Below are positions 8,229 through 17,088 of a DNA stretch of 39,028 nucleotides, piece by piece. Position 1 is the stretch's first letter; each line of letters starts with the position of its first letter. Source of the DNA: an uncultured Roseburia sp. (GTDB taxonomy: Bacteria; Bacillota; Clostridia; Lachnospirales; Lachnospiraceae); assembly GCA_944380515.1 (NCBI GenBank), contig CALWHT010000048.1:1-39028 (forward strand). The letters are read 5' to 3'. The translations under genes were made by a program, and so were the position numbers. The notes beneath the pieces were generated by a model. The model had not been told where the DNA came from and made no database searches. It saw only the letters and a list, made by a program, of their open reading frames with translations.

Positions 8229-9137
8229 TTACAGCTCGTCCTTATTGTAACCGAAATTTTTTATGAGCGAATCACTGTCACGCCAGTCTTTTTTCACCTT
8301 CACCCACAGCTTTAAGTTCACCTGGGTATCAATCAGACGCTCGATTTCATAGCGGGCGTTCGTTCCGATTTTTTTGAGCATCGCCCCGCCCTTGCCGATG
8401 ACGATACCCTTATGGGAATCCCGCTCGCAGACAATCGTCGCGTCAATATCTATGATCCTTGTTCCCCTGCGCTCCCGCATCCGGTCGATGTACACCGCAA
8501 TTCCGTGCGGAATCTCATCGTCTAAGGCATGCAGCGCCTTTTCCCTTATGATTTCCGCAACGATGGCACGCTCCGGCTGGTCCGTCACGACGTCCTCGTC
8601 ATAGAACTGCGGCCCGTACGGCAGATATTTAAAAATCATATCCAGCACCGTATCCATATTCTGTCCCCGCAGCGCCGATGCCGGAATGATTTCCGCGAAG
8701 TCATACACCTTGCGGTAGGTATCGATAAATTCCAGAATACGCTCACGCTTTACGGTATCCACCTTATTAATGACGAGAATCACCGGTGTACTGACCTTTT
8801 TTAACTGTTTTATAATATGCTGCTCCCCGGCGCCGATGAAATTGGACGGCTCCACCAGCCATAAAATCACATCGACCTCTCCGAGCGTGCGCTCCGCCGC
8901 GTTCACCATATATTCGCCCAGCTTATTTTTTGCCTGATGGATGCCCGGCGTATCCAAAAACACAATCTGCCCCCGCTCCTTATCGGTGTAAACCGTCTGA
9001 ATCCGGTTTCTCGTGGTCTGCGGCTTATTCGACGTAATGGCAATTTTCTGCCCGATCAGATGATTCATCAGCGTGGACTTTCCCACGTTCGGCCGTCCGA
9101 TGATCGTTACAAATCCCGATTTAAAATTTTCACTCAT
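8229..9137 (-). CDS. era: GTPase Era, ribosome assembly factor
   Basis: The 302-residue protein has all Era parts: G1 GRPNVGKST, G3 DTPG, G4 NKVD and G5 SAL in the GTPase domain (residues 1-170), then a KH RNA-binding domain with IGKGGAMLKKIG. Era binds the 3' end of 16S rRNA and acts in 30S maturation. It overlaps the M16 peptidase stop codon by four bases (ATGA), so the two are translationally coupled, and is followed by yqzL and recO. Confidence 0.98.
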   Translation of the reverse strand: MSENFKSGFVTIIGRPNVGKSTLMNHLIGQKIAITSNKPQTTRNRIQTVYTDKERGQIVFLDTPGIHQAKNKLGEYMVNAAERTLGEVDVILWLVEPSNFIGAGEQHIIKQLKKVSTPVILVINKVDTVKRERILEFIDTYRKVYDFAEIIPASALRGQNMDTVLDMIFKYLPYGPQFYDEDVVTDQPERAIVAEIIREKALHALDDEIPHGIAVYIDRMRERRGTRIIDIDATIVCERDSHKGIVIGKGGAMLKKIGTNARYEIERLIDTQVNLKLWVKVKKDWRDSDSLIKNFGYNKDEL

Positions 9138-12079
9138 GCCTGCTCCATTCCCTGATACAGATTTTCAAGCTTCCCAAACATTTCGCTGTTCTCCCGCAGC
9201 GTCTCCTCGTTGCCGATGACGCAGAGATTCTTCTCCGCCAGCACGGATTCCACCAGTCCCTTTAACGCCCGGATATCAGAATCCTGCGCGCTTAAGATTT
9301 CATCACGCTCCCGCTGGATATCTTCCAGCGTGATGCCCTGCAAATATGCCGACATGGAGCGGACGCCCTTCGCGCTGGGGTTTAAAGGCGCATCAAGGTC
9401 ACTTATGGTTCCGATGATATATTTGGTCATCTCCCGCTCGTCCGCCGTAAAATCCTCCAGATACTCCGGGATTTTGTCGTAAACCTCATCGGTTTTTTTC
9501 AGGTTCGGGTCACGGTAGGAAACAAAATACGTATCTCCGTTGCGCATATAGGAGTTCATACAGCCGTAGGCGCCTCCCTTGACGCGCACGTTCAGCCAGA
9601 GATAATCATAGCCCATAATCACCTTTAAAATGCGCAGCGCACCGGTATAGGAGAAACCATAGCGTACGAAATTGCCGGCTCTGGCAACATACTGCACCTG
9701 GGAAGCGTCCATAAAGCCCTCGTTCTTCTGCTCCAGCTCAATTTCCGGAAACTTTCGCTCCGCAGCGAGCTCCCCTCCGTGATGGAGCCTGCCCTTTAAC
9801 GCAGCAATTTCACGCTCGACCGCTGCGTAATCCGCCTCCTCGCACACCACGCTTGCCAGAAGGCGCTCCGGTGTAAAAATGCGCTCCGCGAGGGAATGCA
9901 GCTTTTTGCCGAGTTCCTCCTTTTTCCCTGCAAAATGCTCCTCCAAATCCGCAACCAGCCGGTAAAAGCAGATTCCGTTTGTCGCCTCCTGATAATACGC
10001 CGCCCTGGAAAAATAGGACATCGCCCGCAGTGAGGCAGCCGAATGGCCCGAACCGCTTAAGCCCGCCTCAAGCCTCGATTTCAGCTGCGCAATGACCTCA
10101 TAGAGCCGCTTTTCCTCCGAAAGCTTTGATGTCATCAGCATCTGGTGCACCAGCTCCATAGCCTCGGAAATCTCCCCGGAAAGCACCTTCACACGCACCT
10201 CAAGCATAACCTTCAGCCCATCTCCGCTGCCGACCTCGGGATAAACGCCAACACTCACGCCGATGCCTCCGGTATGGATATTGATTTCATTCGCAAGACC
10301 GGCGTAATCGTATTTTTCCGTATCGACATAGCCGAGCAGCGTTTTCAGCAGTCCCACATAAGGAAGCTCGTCCGCCTCCAAATCCCTTATATCGAACAAA
10401 AGCCGGATATAGTCGATGCCGTTCGAAAACATCTCATGGTGTACCACCGTCGTGCCGTCCACTTCACGGACACGGTTGATCAGCGGCGCCGCCTCACGCT
10501 TCATATCCTCCCTGGCAAGCATCGGAATCGTCTTAAGCGCCTCCTCGTCCGACGGCTCCTCCTGATATTCCTTTAAATGTCTTGTATCCGCAATCAGCGC
10601 TTCCAGCTGTTCATCGGAAAGCCCCGCTTTATATTCCGCAAGCTTCTTTTCCAACGCTTCCTCGCGCTTTGCGTTCAGCCCCTTTTGCGGCTCAATCACC
10701 ACTACCGAAGCATGGGGATTGTCCAGCAGATATTCGGATATCAGCTTCTCAAAATAGCCCGTATCCACCTGTTCCCGCAAAAACCGGTAGGTATCGAGAG
10801 CCTCCAGATGCATAAAGGGCTGCATGTCGTCATAAATCCAGCTGTCGAGACATTGCAGGCCGTATAAAAGTCCCTTGGGGAACTGTCCGAAATCTGCCTC
10901 GCGGTAACGGAACTCGGACGCGCTGATGCCCGCCAGCAGCGCTTTCCTGTCGATGCCTTCCTCCACCTGTTTTTGCAGCACTCCGCGGATGATGGAAAGG
11001 AATTCCTCCTTCCGGGAGGTGTTCGTGTTTTTGGCAATCACGGAAAATACCGGCTGCAGCGTGCCGCTGTCATAGCCGCCCACAACGTCTTTTCCAATCC
11101 CCGCGTCAATCAGCGCTTTCTTAAGCGGCGCTCCCGGCGCGCTCACAAGCGCGTAATCCAGCACGTCAAAGGCAAGATAGAGCTTCTTGTCAAGCGCCGT
11201 CCCGACCACCATATTGTAGGAAAGATAGGTATTGTCCTCCTCGGACTCCGTGGAGGAAATCGGGTATTTTTTCCGTACCTCGCGCGGCGCGTCAAACGGC
11301 TGCTGAAGCCGGATCGCAGAATCCACCTCGATGGTCTCGTAGTGGGAAAGATACTGCTCGTCCATCCAGCGCAGCTTTTCCCCGACATCCATATTTCCGT
11401 AAAGATAGATATACGAATTGCACGGATGATAATATTTCCGGTGAAAATCCAGATAAGCCTCATACGTCAGCTCCGGAATATGCTCGGGGTCGCCGCCGGA
11501 CTCGTTGCCGTATGCGGTATCGGGGAACAGTGAATTTAAGATTTCCCGCTGCAGTACGTCGTCAGCCGAAGAAAATGCTCCCTTCATTTCATTGTATACG
11601 ACCCCGTTAATCGTAATGGGGGCATCCTTATCCTCCAGCTCGTAGTGCCAGCCCTCCTGTTGAAAGATTTCCCGGTATTTATAGATATTCGGATGGAAAA
11701 CAGCATCCATATAGACGCCGATGAGGTTCTGAAAATCCCTGTCGTTGCAGCTTGCCACCGGATAAATGGTTTTCTCCGGGTAGGTGATGGCGTTTAAGAA
11801 GGTATTTAAAGAGCCCTTCACCAGCTCTACAAACGGATCCTTGACCGGATATTTTTCGGAGCCGCAGAGCACGGTATGCTCGATGATGTGCGGCACTCCC
11901 GTGGAATCCTCCGGCGGTGTGCGGAAACCGATATAAAACACCTTGTTATCATCGTCATTGGCGATTACGGCAATCCGCGCGCCGCTTTTTTTATGACGCA
12001 AAATACATCCCTCCGAATGTAAATCACCGAGAGGGCGCTGCTCTAAAAGCTCATATGCACTTAAATCTGTCAGTTTCAT
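9134..12079 (-). CDS. M16C-family zinc metallopeptidase (presequence-protease/falcilysin type)
   Basis: The 981-residue protein carries the inverted zinc motif HIIEH (His64, Glu67, His68) followed by TVLCGSEKYPVKDPFVEL and NAITYPEKTIYPVAS, typical of the M16C family that degrades short peptides in a closed chamber. Full length (about 970-1000) with both halves is present. The start at MKLTDLSAYELLEQ is set by GGAGGAACAGA directly before ATG 12079; the frame extends further upstream only through the promoter region. It has no signal peptide, so it is likely cytoplasmic. It leads the era-yqzL-recO series and shares four bases with era. Confidence 0.95.
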   Translation of the reverse strand: MKLTDLSAYELLEQRPLGDLHSEGCILRHKKSGARIAVIANDDDNKVFYIGFRTPPEDSTGVPHIIEHTVLCGSEKYPVKDPFVELVKGSLNTFLNAITYPEKTIYPVASCNDRDFQNLIGVYMDAVFHPNIYKYREIFQQEGWHYELEDKDAPITINGVVYNEMKGAFSSADDVLQREILNSLFPDTAYGNESGGDPEHIPELTYEAYLDFHRKYYHPCNSYIYLYGNMDVGEKLRWMDEQYLSHYETIEVDSAIRLQQPFDAPREVRKKYPISSTESEEDNTYLSYNMVVGTALDKKLYLAFDVLDYALVSAPGAPLKKALIDAGIGKDVVGGYDSGTLQPVFSVIAKNTNTSRKEEFLSIIRGVLQKQVEEGIDRKALLAGISASEFRYREADFGQFPKGLLYGLQCLDSWIYDDMQPFMHLEALDTYRFLREQVDTGYFEKLISEYLLDNPHASVVVIEPQKGLNAKREEALEKKLAEYKAGLSDEQLEALIADTRHLKEYQEEPSDEEALKTIPMLAREDMKREAAPLINRVREVDGTTVVHHEMFSNGIDYIRLLFDIRDLEADELPYVGLLKTLLGYVDTEKYDYAGLANEINIHTGGIGVSVGVYPEVGSGDGLKVMLEVRVKVLSGEISEAMELVHQMLMTSKLSEEKRLYEVIAQLKSRLEAGLSGSGHSAASLRAMSYFSRAAYYQEATNGICFYRLVADLEEHFAGKKEELGKKLHSLAERIFTPERLLASVVCEEADYAAVEREIAALKGRLHHGGELAAERKFPEIELEQKNEGFMDASQVQYVARAGNFVRYGFSYTGALRILKVIMGYDYLWLNVRVKGGAYGCMNSYMRNGDTYFVSYRDPNLKKTDEVYDKIPEYLEDFTADEREMTKYIIGTISDLDAPLNPSAKGVRSMSAYLQGITLEDIQRERDEILSAQDSDIRALKGLVESVLAEKNLCVIGNEETLRENSEMFGKLENLYQGMEQA

Positions 12080-12116
12080 TCTGTTCCTCCATTTTTCTCC
12101 ATTGTGAACCCTGTTC

Positions 12117-12145
12117 AGTATACCACATATATTTGAATTTAAAAA
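12117..12145 (-). promoter_or_regulatory. Extended -10 promoter of the M16C-era series
   Basis: On the minus strand TGG-TATACT (an extended -10 element) lies about 40 bases before ATG 12079. The -35 position, 17 bases away, is the weak TTTTTA. No other promoter-like sequence is evident between the csp terminator and the gene. Confidence 0.5.
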
Positions 12146-12179
12146 GTACCACCCGGCCCGCACAATTTCCTGTACCACG

Positions 12180-12211
12180 AAAAAGAGGATGTATTTTATT
12201 ACATCCTCTTT
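12180..12211 (-). terminator. Terminator after the cold-shock gene
   Basis: AAAGAGGATGTA and TACATCCTCTTT form a perfect 12-bp stem around a six-base loop. On the minus strand the stem ends in TTTTT, about 45 bases after the csp stop codon. Confidence 0.85.
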
Positions 12212-12255
12212 CCTGTTAGTATGGAACAGATTTATTCTTTTTATCAGCCATCCGC

Positions 12256-12459
12256 CTAAGCAATGCGGCTTACATTCGCAGCCTGAGGTCCTTTTGCTCC
12301 CTCAGTGACTTCAAATTCGACTTTTTCTCCGTCCTTTAACTCCTTGAAGCCGTCCATATTCAGCGCGGAAAAATGTACGAACACATCATTTCCCGCCTCG
12401 TCGGAAATAAATCCATAACCCTTTTTTGCATTAAACCACTTTACAGTTCCCTGCTGCAT
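12256..12459 (-). CDS. cspA: Cold-shock domain RNA-binding protein
   Basis: The 67-residue protein begins [18 protein letters not shown] and contains both RNA-binding motifs, KGYGFI (RNP1) and VFVHFS (RNP2), in a single five-stranded OB-fold. Such proteins bind single-stranded RNA and keep it unfolded. GAGGAGG lies eight bases before a GTG (12462) and eleven before the ATG (12459); either could start translation, a difference of one residue. It has its own promoter and terminator, so it is monocistronic. Confidence 0.95.
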   Translation of the reverse strand: MQQGTVKWFNAKKGYGFISDEAGNDVFVHFSALNMDGFKELKDGEKVEFEVTEGAKGPQAANVSRIA

Positions 12460-12545
12460 CACTTAAAAAACCTCCTCAAATACATGCGTAACACTTGTTC
12501 TATCATGCCGTCAAATGACATCATTTTCCACAGCACTATGAGTCG

Positions 12546-12574
12546 AATTTAGCATATATTGCAATTTTTGTCAA
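12546..12574 (-). promoter_or_regulatory. Promoter of the cold-shock gene
   Basis: Minus strand TTGACA, 17 bases, TAAATT, with TGC directly before the -10. This leaves a leader of about 80 nt. The -35 element lies only about 13 bases from the end of the preceding mscS-like gene. Confidence 0.75.
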
Positions 12575-12586
12575 CATTTTTAAAGA

Positions 12587-13501
12587 TTATTGTTTAATCT
12601 GCACATCCAGCTGCGGGTAGGGAATCGAAATTCCATGCTCGTCCAACGTATATTTGACTTCCTCCGTCAGACGCCATTTCGCCGTCCAGTAATCATCGGA
12701 TTTCACCCAGATACGTACTACCATATTGACTGCAGATTCTCCCAGGCTGTCGACAAATACAAGCGCTTCCTCATCGGCAAGCCGCGCCTCATCCCTGTCG
12801 GCTACGGCAAGCAGTACCTCCTTCGCCTGCCGGATATCCGCCTCGTAGGATATTCCCACCGCGACATCCACCCTCCTGCGTTCCATATTGGAAACATTGG
12901 TAAGACTGCTGTTGGAGAGTGTGCCGTTCGGAATCATAATCACCTTATTGTCCGCCGTCACAAGCTTCGTGTAAAAAATCGAAATCTCCGCCACCGTGCC
13001 TTCGTTTTTGTTGGAATCCTCAATGATATAATCCCCGACGCGGAAGGGCTTTAGCAAAAGAATCAGCACGCCGCCCGCAAAATTGGAAAGGCTTCCCTGA
13101 AGGGCGAGGCCCACCGCAACACCGGCAGAGCCCAAAACCGCCACAGCGGAGGTCGTCGCGATGCCGAACAGCCCCATGATGATAAATATCAGCACCACGT
13201 AGAGGGAATATCGAATCACCGGGATTACAAATTGTCTGACGCCCTCGTCCGTGCCCGCCCGCTCCATGGAGCGGCGCACCATTTTCGTGATAAAGCGGAT
13301 AATTCTGCCGCCGACAATATAAATCAGAATCGCAATGACAACCTGGAAGGCAAAGTTTAAAAGGTCGGGAACCATTCCCTCGAGCCAGGTGCGTATGATA
13401 CCCGGATTTTCCGCTACCTGCTGCAGCCCCTCCTGCGCATGATTCAACACCTCCGCCGCCTCGGTTGCATCTGCGATGGAATTGACATTTTCTGCCGCCA
13501 T
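12587..13501 (-). CDS. mscS: Small-conductance mechanosensitive channel, MscS family
   Basis: The 304-residue protein has three membrane segments (about 46-65, 88-112 and 118-150). The third is the glycine/alanine pore helix (VGLALQGSLSNFAGG), continuing into LLKPFRVGDYI and the cytoplasmic vestibule (MIPNGTLSNSSLTN). These channels open under membrane tension and release solutes on hypo-osmotic shock. AGGAGG lies six bases before ATG 13501. It is the last gene of the leuB-to-mscS series, 18 bases after the DUF1015 gene. Confidence 0.94.
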   Translation of the reverse strand: MAAENVNSIADATEAAEVLNHAQEGLQQVAENPGIIRTWLEGMVPDLLNFAFQVVIAILIYIVGGRIIRFITKMVRRSMERAGTDEGVRQFVIPVIRYSLYVVLIFIIMGLFGIATTSAVAVLGSAGVAVGLALQGSLSNFAGGVLILLLKPFRVGDYIIEDSNKNEGTVAEISIFYTKLVTADNKVIMIPNGTLSNSSLTNVSNMERRRVDVAVGISYEADIRQAKEVLLAVADRDEARLADEEALVFVDSLGESAVNMVVRIWVKSDDYWTAKWRLTEEVKYTLDEHGISIPYPQLDVQIKQ

Positions 13502-13519
13502 ATCAGTCCTCCTCGTCGT

Positions 13520-14770
13520 CTAAGATAAGCTGTGGATAAACAGTCCGCTCCGAAGCTTCGGCTCAAACCAGGTGGATTTCGGGGGCATCAATAAGCCGGC
13601 ATCCGCCACGTCGAACAGCTCTGCGATTGCGGTCGGATACATGGCGAAAGCCACCGCACAATCCCCCGCACATCTTCGCTCGAGTTCTTCGGTCCCCCGG
13701 ATTCCGCCGACAAAGTCAATCCGCTCGTCGGTCTTCGGCTCTCGGATGCCAAGCACCGGGGCAAGCAAAAGCTCCTGAAGCAGGGAAACGTCAAGCCTTC
13801 CTACCGGGTCCCCTGCCACGCGCTCCAAATCCTCACGCCGGAATTTGCACAGATACCAGTTTCCACCGAGATACATGGTAAAGCTGCCCTTTTTCCCGGG
13901 CCGCTTCGGGACATCCGCGCCAAGCTCCTCCACCGTAAAGCGTTTTTTAACCTCTCGCAAAAAATCCGGTTCGGAATAGCCGTTTAAATCCCTGACCACA
14001 CGGTTATAATCCATAATCATGAGCTCATTATCGGGAAATAATACGGAAAGAAAATAGTTAAATTCTTCCGTCCCGTCATAGCCCGGATGTTCGGCGCGTC
14101 TTTGTAAGCCGACCTTAACGGCGGAAGCCGCCCTGTGATGGCCGTCGGCAATATAGATTTCGCCGATTCCGGCAAACTGCTTTTGAATACGCGCTATCTG
14201 TTCTTCCCCGTCTATCACAAAAACGCGGTGTCTCACGCCGTCCTCCGACACAAAATCATACTCCGGCTCCCCCGCCTTTACCTGCTCCGTCACCGCATGA
14301 ATTTCCGGCCTTGCACGGTAAGCAAGAAAAATCGGCCCCGTCTGCGCGTTGCAGGCATCCACATGGCGGATGCGGTCGATTTCCTTTTCCTCCCTTGTAT
14401 TCTCATGCTTTTTAATCACCTGGGACAGATAATCGTCAATCGACGCGCAGGCGACGATTCCGGTCTGCACGCGTCCGTTCATCGTCAGCTCATAAATATA
14501 GTAGCATTCCTTCCGCTCCTGCACAAAGGAGCCGTCCGCCACCATCCCCCACAGCAAATCGTGTGCGCGCCGGTATACTCTCTCGTCATACATATCCACC
14601 GAGGACGGAAAACCCGTCTCCGCCCGGTCAATTTTTAAAAACGAATCCGGATTCCGCTCCACGATGTCCGCTGCTTCTTTTCTGCTATAAACATCATAAG
14701 GGAGGGCAGCGATGCGCGCTGCCTTCCCTCTCTGCGGCCGAATCCCACGAAACGGTCTAATCTCTGCCAT
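13520..14770 (-). CDS. DUF1015 family protein
   Basis: The 416-residue protein begins MAEIRPFRGIRP and has family signatures AALPYDVYSR, ADGHHRAASA and VLFPDNELMIMDYNR. Proteins of this family are conserved after serC-serA in Clostridia, as here, but have no proven activity; an HxxR-type ADGHHR motif suggests a phosphate- or nucleotide-handling enzyme (weak inference, possibly serine-related). GGAGG lies five bases before ATG 14770; an ATG at 14782 with GAAGG upstream is the alternative. It starts within 45 bases of serA and is 18 bases from mscS. Confidence 0.88.
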   Translation of the reverse strand: MAEIRPFRGIRPQRGKAARIAALPYDVYSRKEAADIVERNPDSFLKIDRAETGFPSSVDMYDERVYRRAHDLLWGMVADGSFVQERKECYYIYELTMNGRVQTGIVACASIDDYLSQVIKKHENTREEKEIDRIRHVDACNAQTGPIFLAYRARPEIHAVTEQVKAGEPEYDFVSEDGVRHRVFVIDGEEQIARIQKQFAGIGEIYIADGHHRAASAVKVGLQRRAEHPGYDGTEEFNYFLSVLFPDNELMIMDYNRVVRDLNGYSEPDFLREVKKRFTVEELGADVPKRPGKKGSFTMYLGGNWYLCKFRREDLERVAGDPVGRLDVSLLQELLLAPVLGIREPKTDERIDFVGGIRGTEELERRCAGDCAVAFAMYPTAIAELFDVADAGLLMPPKSTWFEPKLRSGLFIHSLS

Positions 14771-14814
14771 TTTTTCCTCCATGTGCTGCCTTCACCCGGT
14801 GCAGGCTTTAAGCT

Positions 14815-15978
14815 CTAGCAAATTTTGCGGACTCTTAAGATTCCCTCAGCAGCTCTTAATTTCTCCAAAACCTCCTCCGTCACCGGAGAATCCACATCCA
14901 TCAGGGCATATGCATAATCCCCTTTGGATTTATTGGCCATACCGTCGATATTGATTCCGGCATCTCCCAGAATCGTGGTGTAACGGCTTAACATTCCCTT
15001 TGCGTTGCGGTGCAGGATTCCGATTCTTCCTGCCGTCGTGCAGGCTGCCATGCTGCAGTCCGGGAAGTTGACGGAATGGACGATATTGCCGTTTTCCAGA
15101 TAATCGCGGATTTCGCGGACTGCCATAATCGCGCAGTTATCCTCGGACTCCGCCGTGGATGCACCCAGATGTGGCGTCACGATGCAGCCCTTCGCTCCGA
15201 CCGTAGTCGTATTCGGGAAGTCGGACACATACCGGTGTACCTTTCCGGCCGCCAGGGCGTCTACCATCGCTTCCTCATCCACCAGCAGATCTCTTGCGAA
15301 ATTCAGCACGATTGCCGTCGGCTTCATCAACGCGATTGCCTCCGCATTAATCATTTTCTTCGTGGAATCCAAAAGCGGCACGTGGATGGTAATGTAATCA
15401 CATTCACGGTAAATATCATCCACATTGCTGATGTGCTTTACGCTTCTCGACAGATTCCATGCAGCGGAAACCGAAATATACGGATCATAGCCATATACCT
15501 CCATGCCCATGTGCACCGCCGCGTTCGCAACGAGAACGCCGATTGCCCCGAGTCCGATGACTCCCAGCTTCTTTCCGGCAATCTCTGTTCCGGCAAAGTT
15601 CTTCTTCTGCTTCTCGGCAGTCTTTGCGATATTCTCATCGTTCTGGTTTGCAAGGCACCAATCGATGCCTCCCACAATATCGCGGGACGCATAGAGCATT
15701 CCTGCAAAAACAAGCTCCTTTACACCGTTCGCGTTTGCACCCGGCGTATTGAATACGACGATTCCCTTCTCTGCGCACTTATCGAGCGGGATATTGTTGA
15801 CCCCGGCACCCGCGCGCGCAACGGCCTCCAAAGAATCCGGCAGCTCTAAATCATGCATCGCCGCACTTCTTACTAAAACGGCATCGGCATCCTTTAAGTC
15901 CTCCGCCTTCTGATATTCATCCGAAAACAGATCCAGCCCTACGGCCGCGATTGGATTTAAGCAATGATAACGAAACAT
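14815..15978 (-). CDS. serA: D-3-phosphoglycerate dehydrogenase
   Basis: The 387-residue enzyme makes 3-phosphohydroxypyruvate from 3-phosphoglycerate with NAD, the first step of serine synthesis. Visible are the Rossmann motif LGVIGLGAIG, the substrate loop ARAGAGVNNIP, catalytic Arg in NFARDLLVDEE and His in VTPHLGAST. A C-terminal ACT domain (from about residue 318) probably mediates serine feedback. Its ATG overlaps the serC stop codon by one base (TAATG), so translation is coupled. Confidence 0.96.
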   Translation of the reverse strand: MFRYHCLNPIAAVGLDLFSDEYQKAEDLKDADAVLVRSAAMHDLELPDSLEAVARAGAGVNNIPLDKCAEKGIVVFNTPGANANGVKELVFAGMLYASRDIVGGIDWCLANQNDENIAKTAEKQKKNFAGTEIAGKKLGVIGLGAIGVLVANAAVHMGMEVYGYDPYISVSAAWNLSRSVKHISNVDDIYRECDYITIHVPLLDSTKKMINAEAIALMKPTAIVLNFARDLLVDEEAMVDALAAGKVHRYVSDFPNTTTVGAKGCIVTPHLGASTAESEDNCAIMAVREIRDYLENGNIVHSVNFPDCSMAACTTAGRIGILHRNAKGMLSRYTTILGDAGINIDGMANKSKGDYAYALMDVDSPVTEEVLEKLRAAEGILRVRKIC

Positions 15979-17060
15979 TACGCATTCTCCTCCTCAAATT
16001 TCTTCATAAATTCCACGAGCTTCTCAACGCCCTCCTTCGGCATTGCATTATAGATGGAAGCTCTCATTCCGCCTACGGTACGGTGTCCCTTTAAGTTGAC
16101 AAAGCCTGCCGCTTCTGCCTCCTTTACAAATTTGGCGTCGAGATCGGCATCGCCCGTCACAAACGGCACATTCATCAGGGAACGGTCCTTCGGCACAACG
16201 GTGCCTTTAAACATCCGGCTCTCATCGAGGAAATCATAAAGGATCTTTGCCTTTTCCTCGTTGCGCTCCTTCATCACGGAAAGACCGCCCATCTTCTTGA
16301 TCCATTTAAACACCTTGCCGCAGATATAAATGCCGTAGCACGGAGGCGTATTGTAAAGCGAATCGTTATCTGCATGGGTCTTATATTTTAACATGGTCGG
16401 GGTTCCCGGAAGCGTATCTTCGGTAATCAAATCCTCACGGATGATTACGATTACCACACCCGCCGGTCCGATATTTTTCTGTACGCCTCCGTAAATGACA
16501 CCGTATTTTGTGACATCTACCGGCTCCGATAAAAAGCAGGAGGAAACGTCCGCTACCAGCGTATGGCCCTTGGTATTTGGAAGCGTTTTGTATTTTGTAC
16601 CGTAAATCGTGTTGTTTTCACAGATATAGACATAATCCAGATCCTCGGGAATGTCCAGATCGGAGCAGTCCGGTATGTAGGAGAAGGTCTTATCCTCGGA
16701 GGACGCCAGCTTTATGGCCTCGCCGTAAATGGAAGCCTCCTGGTACGCTTTCTTTGCCCACTGTCCGGTCACGATATAGCCCGCCTTCCGGTTTTTCATC
16801 AGGTTCATCGGAATCATCGCAAACTGCTGGGAAGCACCGCCCTGCAAAAACAGAACCCTGTAATTGTCGGGGATATTCATCAAATCCCGCAAATCCTGCT
16901 CCGCTTCTTTGATAATCCTGTCATATACCTTGGAACGGTGGCTCATTTCCATTACGGACATGCCGCATCCCTGGTAATCCAACATTTCATCCGCCGCTTC
17001 TTTTAATACCTCCTCCGGCAATACGGCCGGCCCTGCGGAAAAATTATATACTCTGCTCAT
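15978..17060 (-). CDS. serC: Phosphoserine aminotransferase
   Basis: The 360-residue PLP enzyme converts 3-phosphohydroxypyruvate to phosphoserine using glutamate. The N-terminus YNFSAGPAVLPEEVL, the phosphate loop QGGASQQFAMIPMNL and the PLP lysine Lys195 in YGGVQKNIGPAG are all present, and the length is normal. GAGGAGG precedes ATG 17060. It lies 28 bases after ilvB and is coupled to serA. No serB (phosphoserine phosphatase) gene is in the window. Confidence 0.97.
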   Translation of the reverse strand: MSRVYNFSAGPAVLPEEVLKEAADEMLDYQGCGMSVMEMSHRSKVYDRIIKEAEQDLRDLMNIPDNYRVLFLQGGASQQFAMIPMNLMKNRKAGYIVTGQWAKKAYQEASIYGEAIKLASSEDKTFSYIPDCSDLDIPEDLDYVYICENNTIYGTKYKTLPNTKGHTLVADVSSCFLSEPVDVTKYGVIYGGVQKNIGPAGVVIVIIREDLITEDTLPGTPTMLKYKTHADNDSLYNTPPCYGIYICGKVFKWIKKMGGLSVMKERNEEKAKILYDFLDESRMFKGTVVPKDRSLMNVPFVTGDADLDAKFVKEAEAAGFVNLKGHRTVGGMRASIYNAMPKEGVEKLVEFMKKFEEENA

Positions 17061-17088
17061 AATACTGCTCCTCCTCTTTTCTCTTTGC

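Noticed and set aside
13990-14040. A third, inverted copy of the intergenic repeat (GCTCATTATCGGG)
   Set aside because: Only 13 bases match, and they encode conserved DUF1015 residues (FPDNELM).
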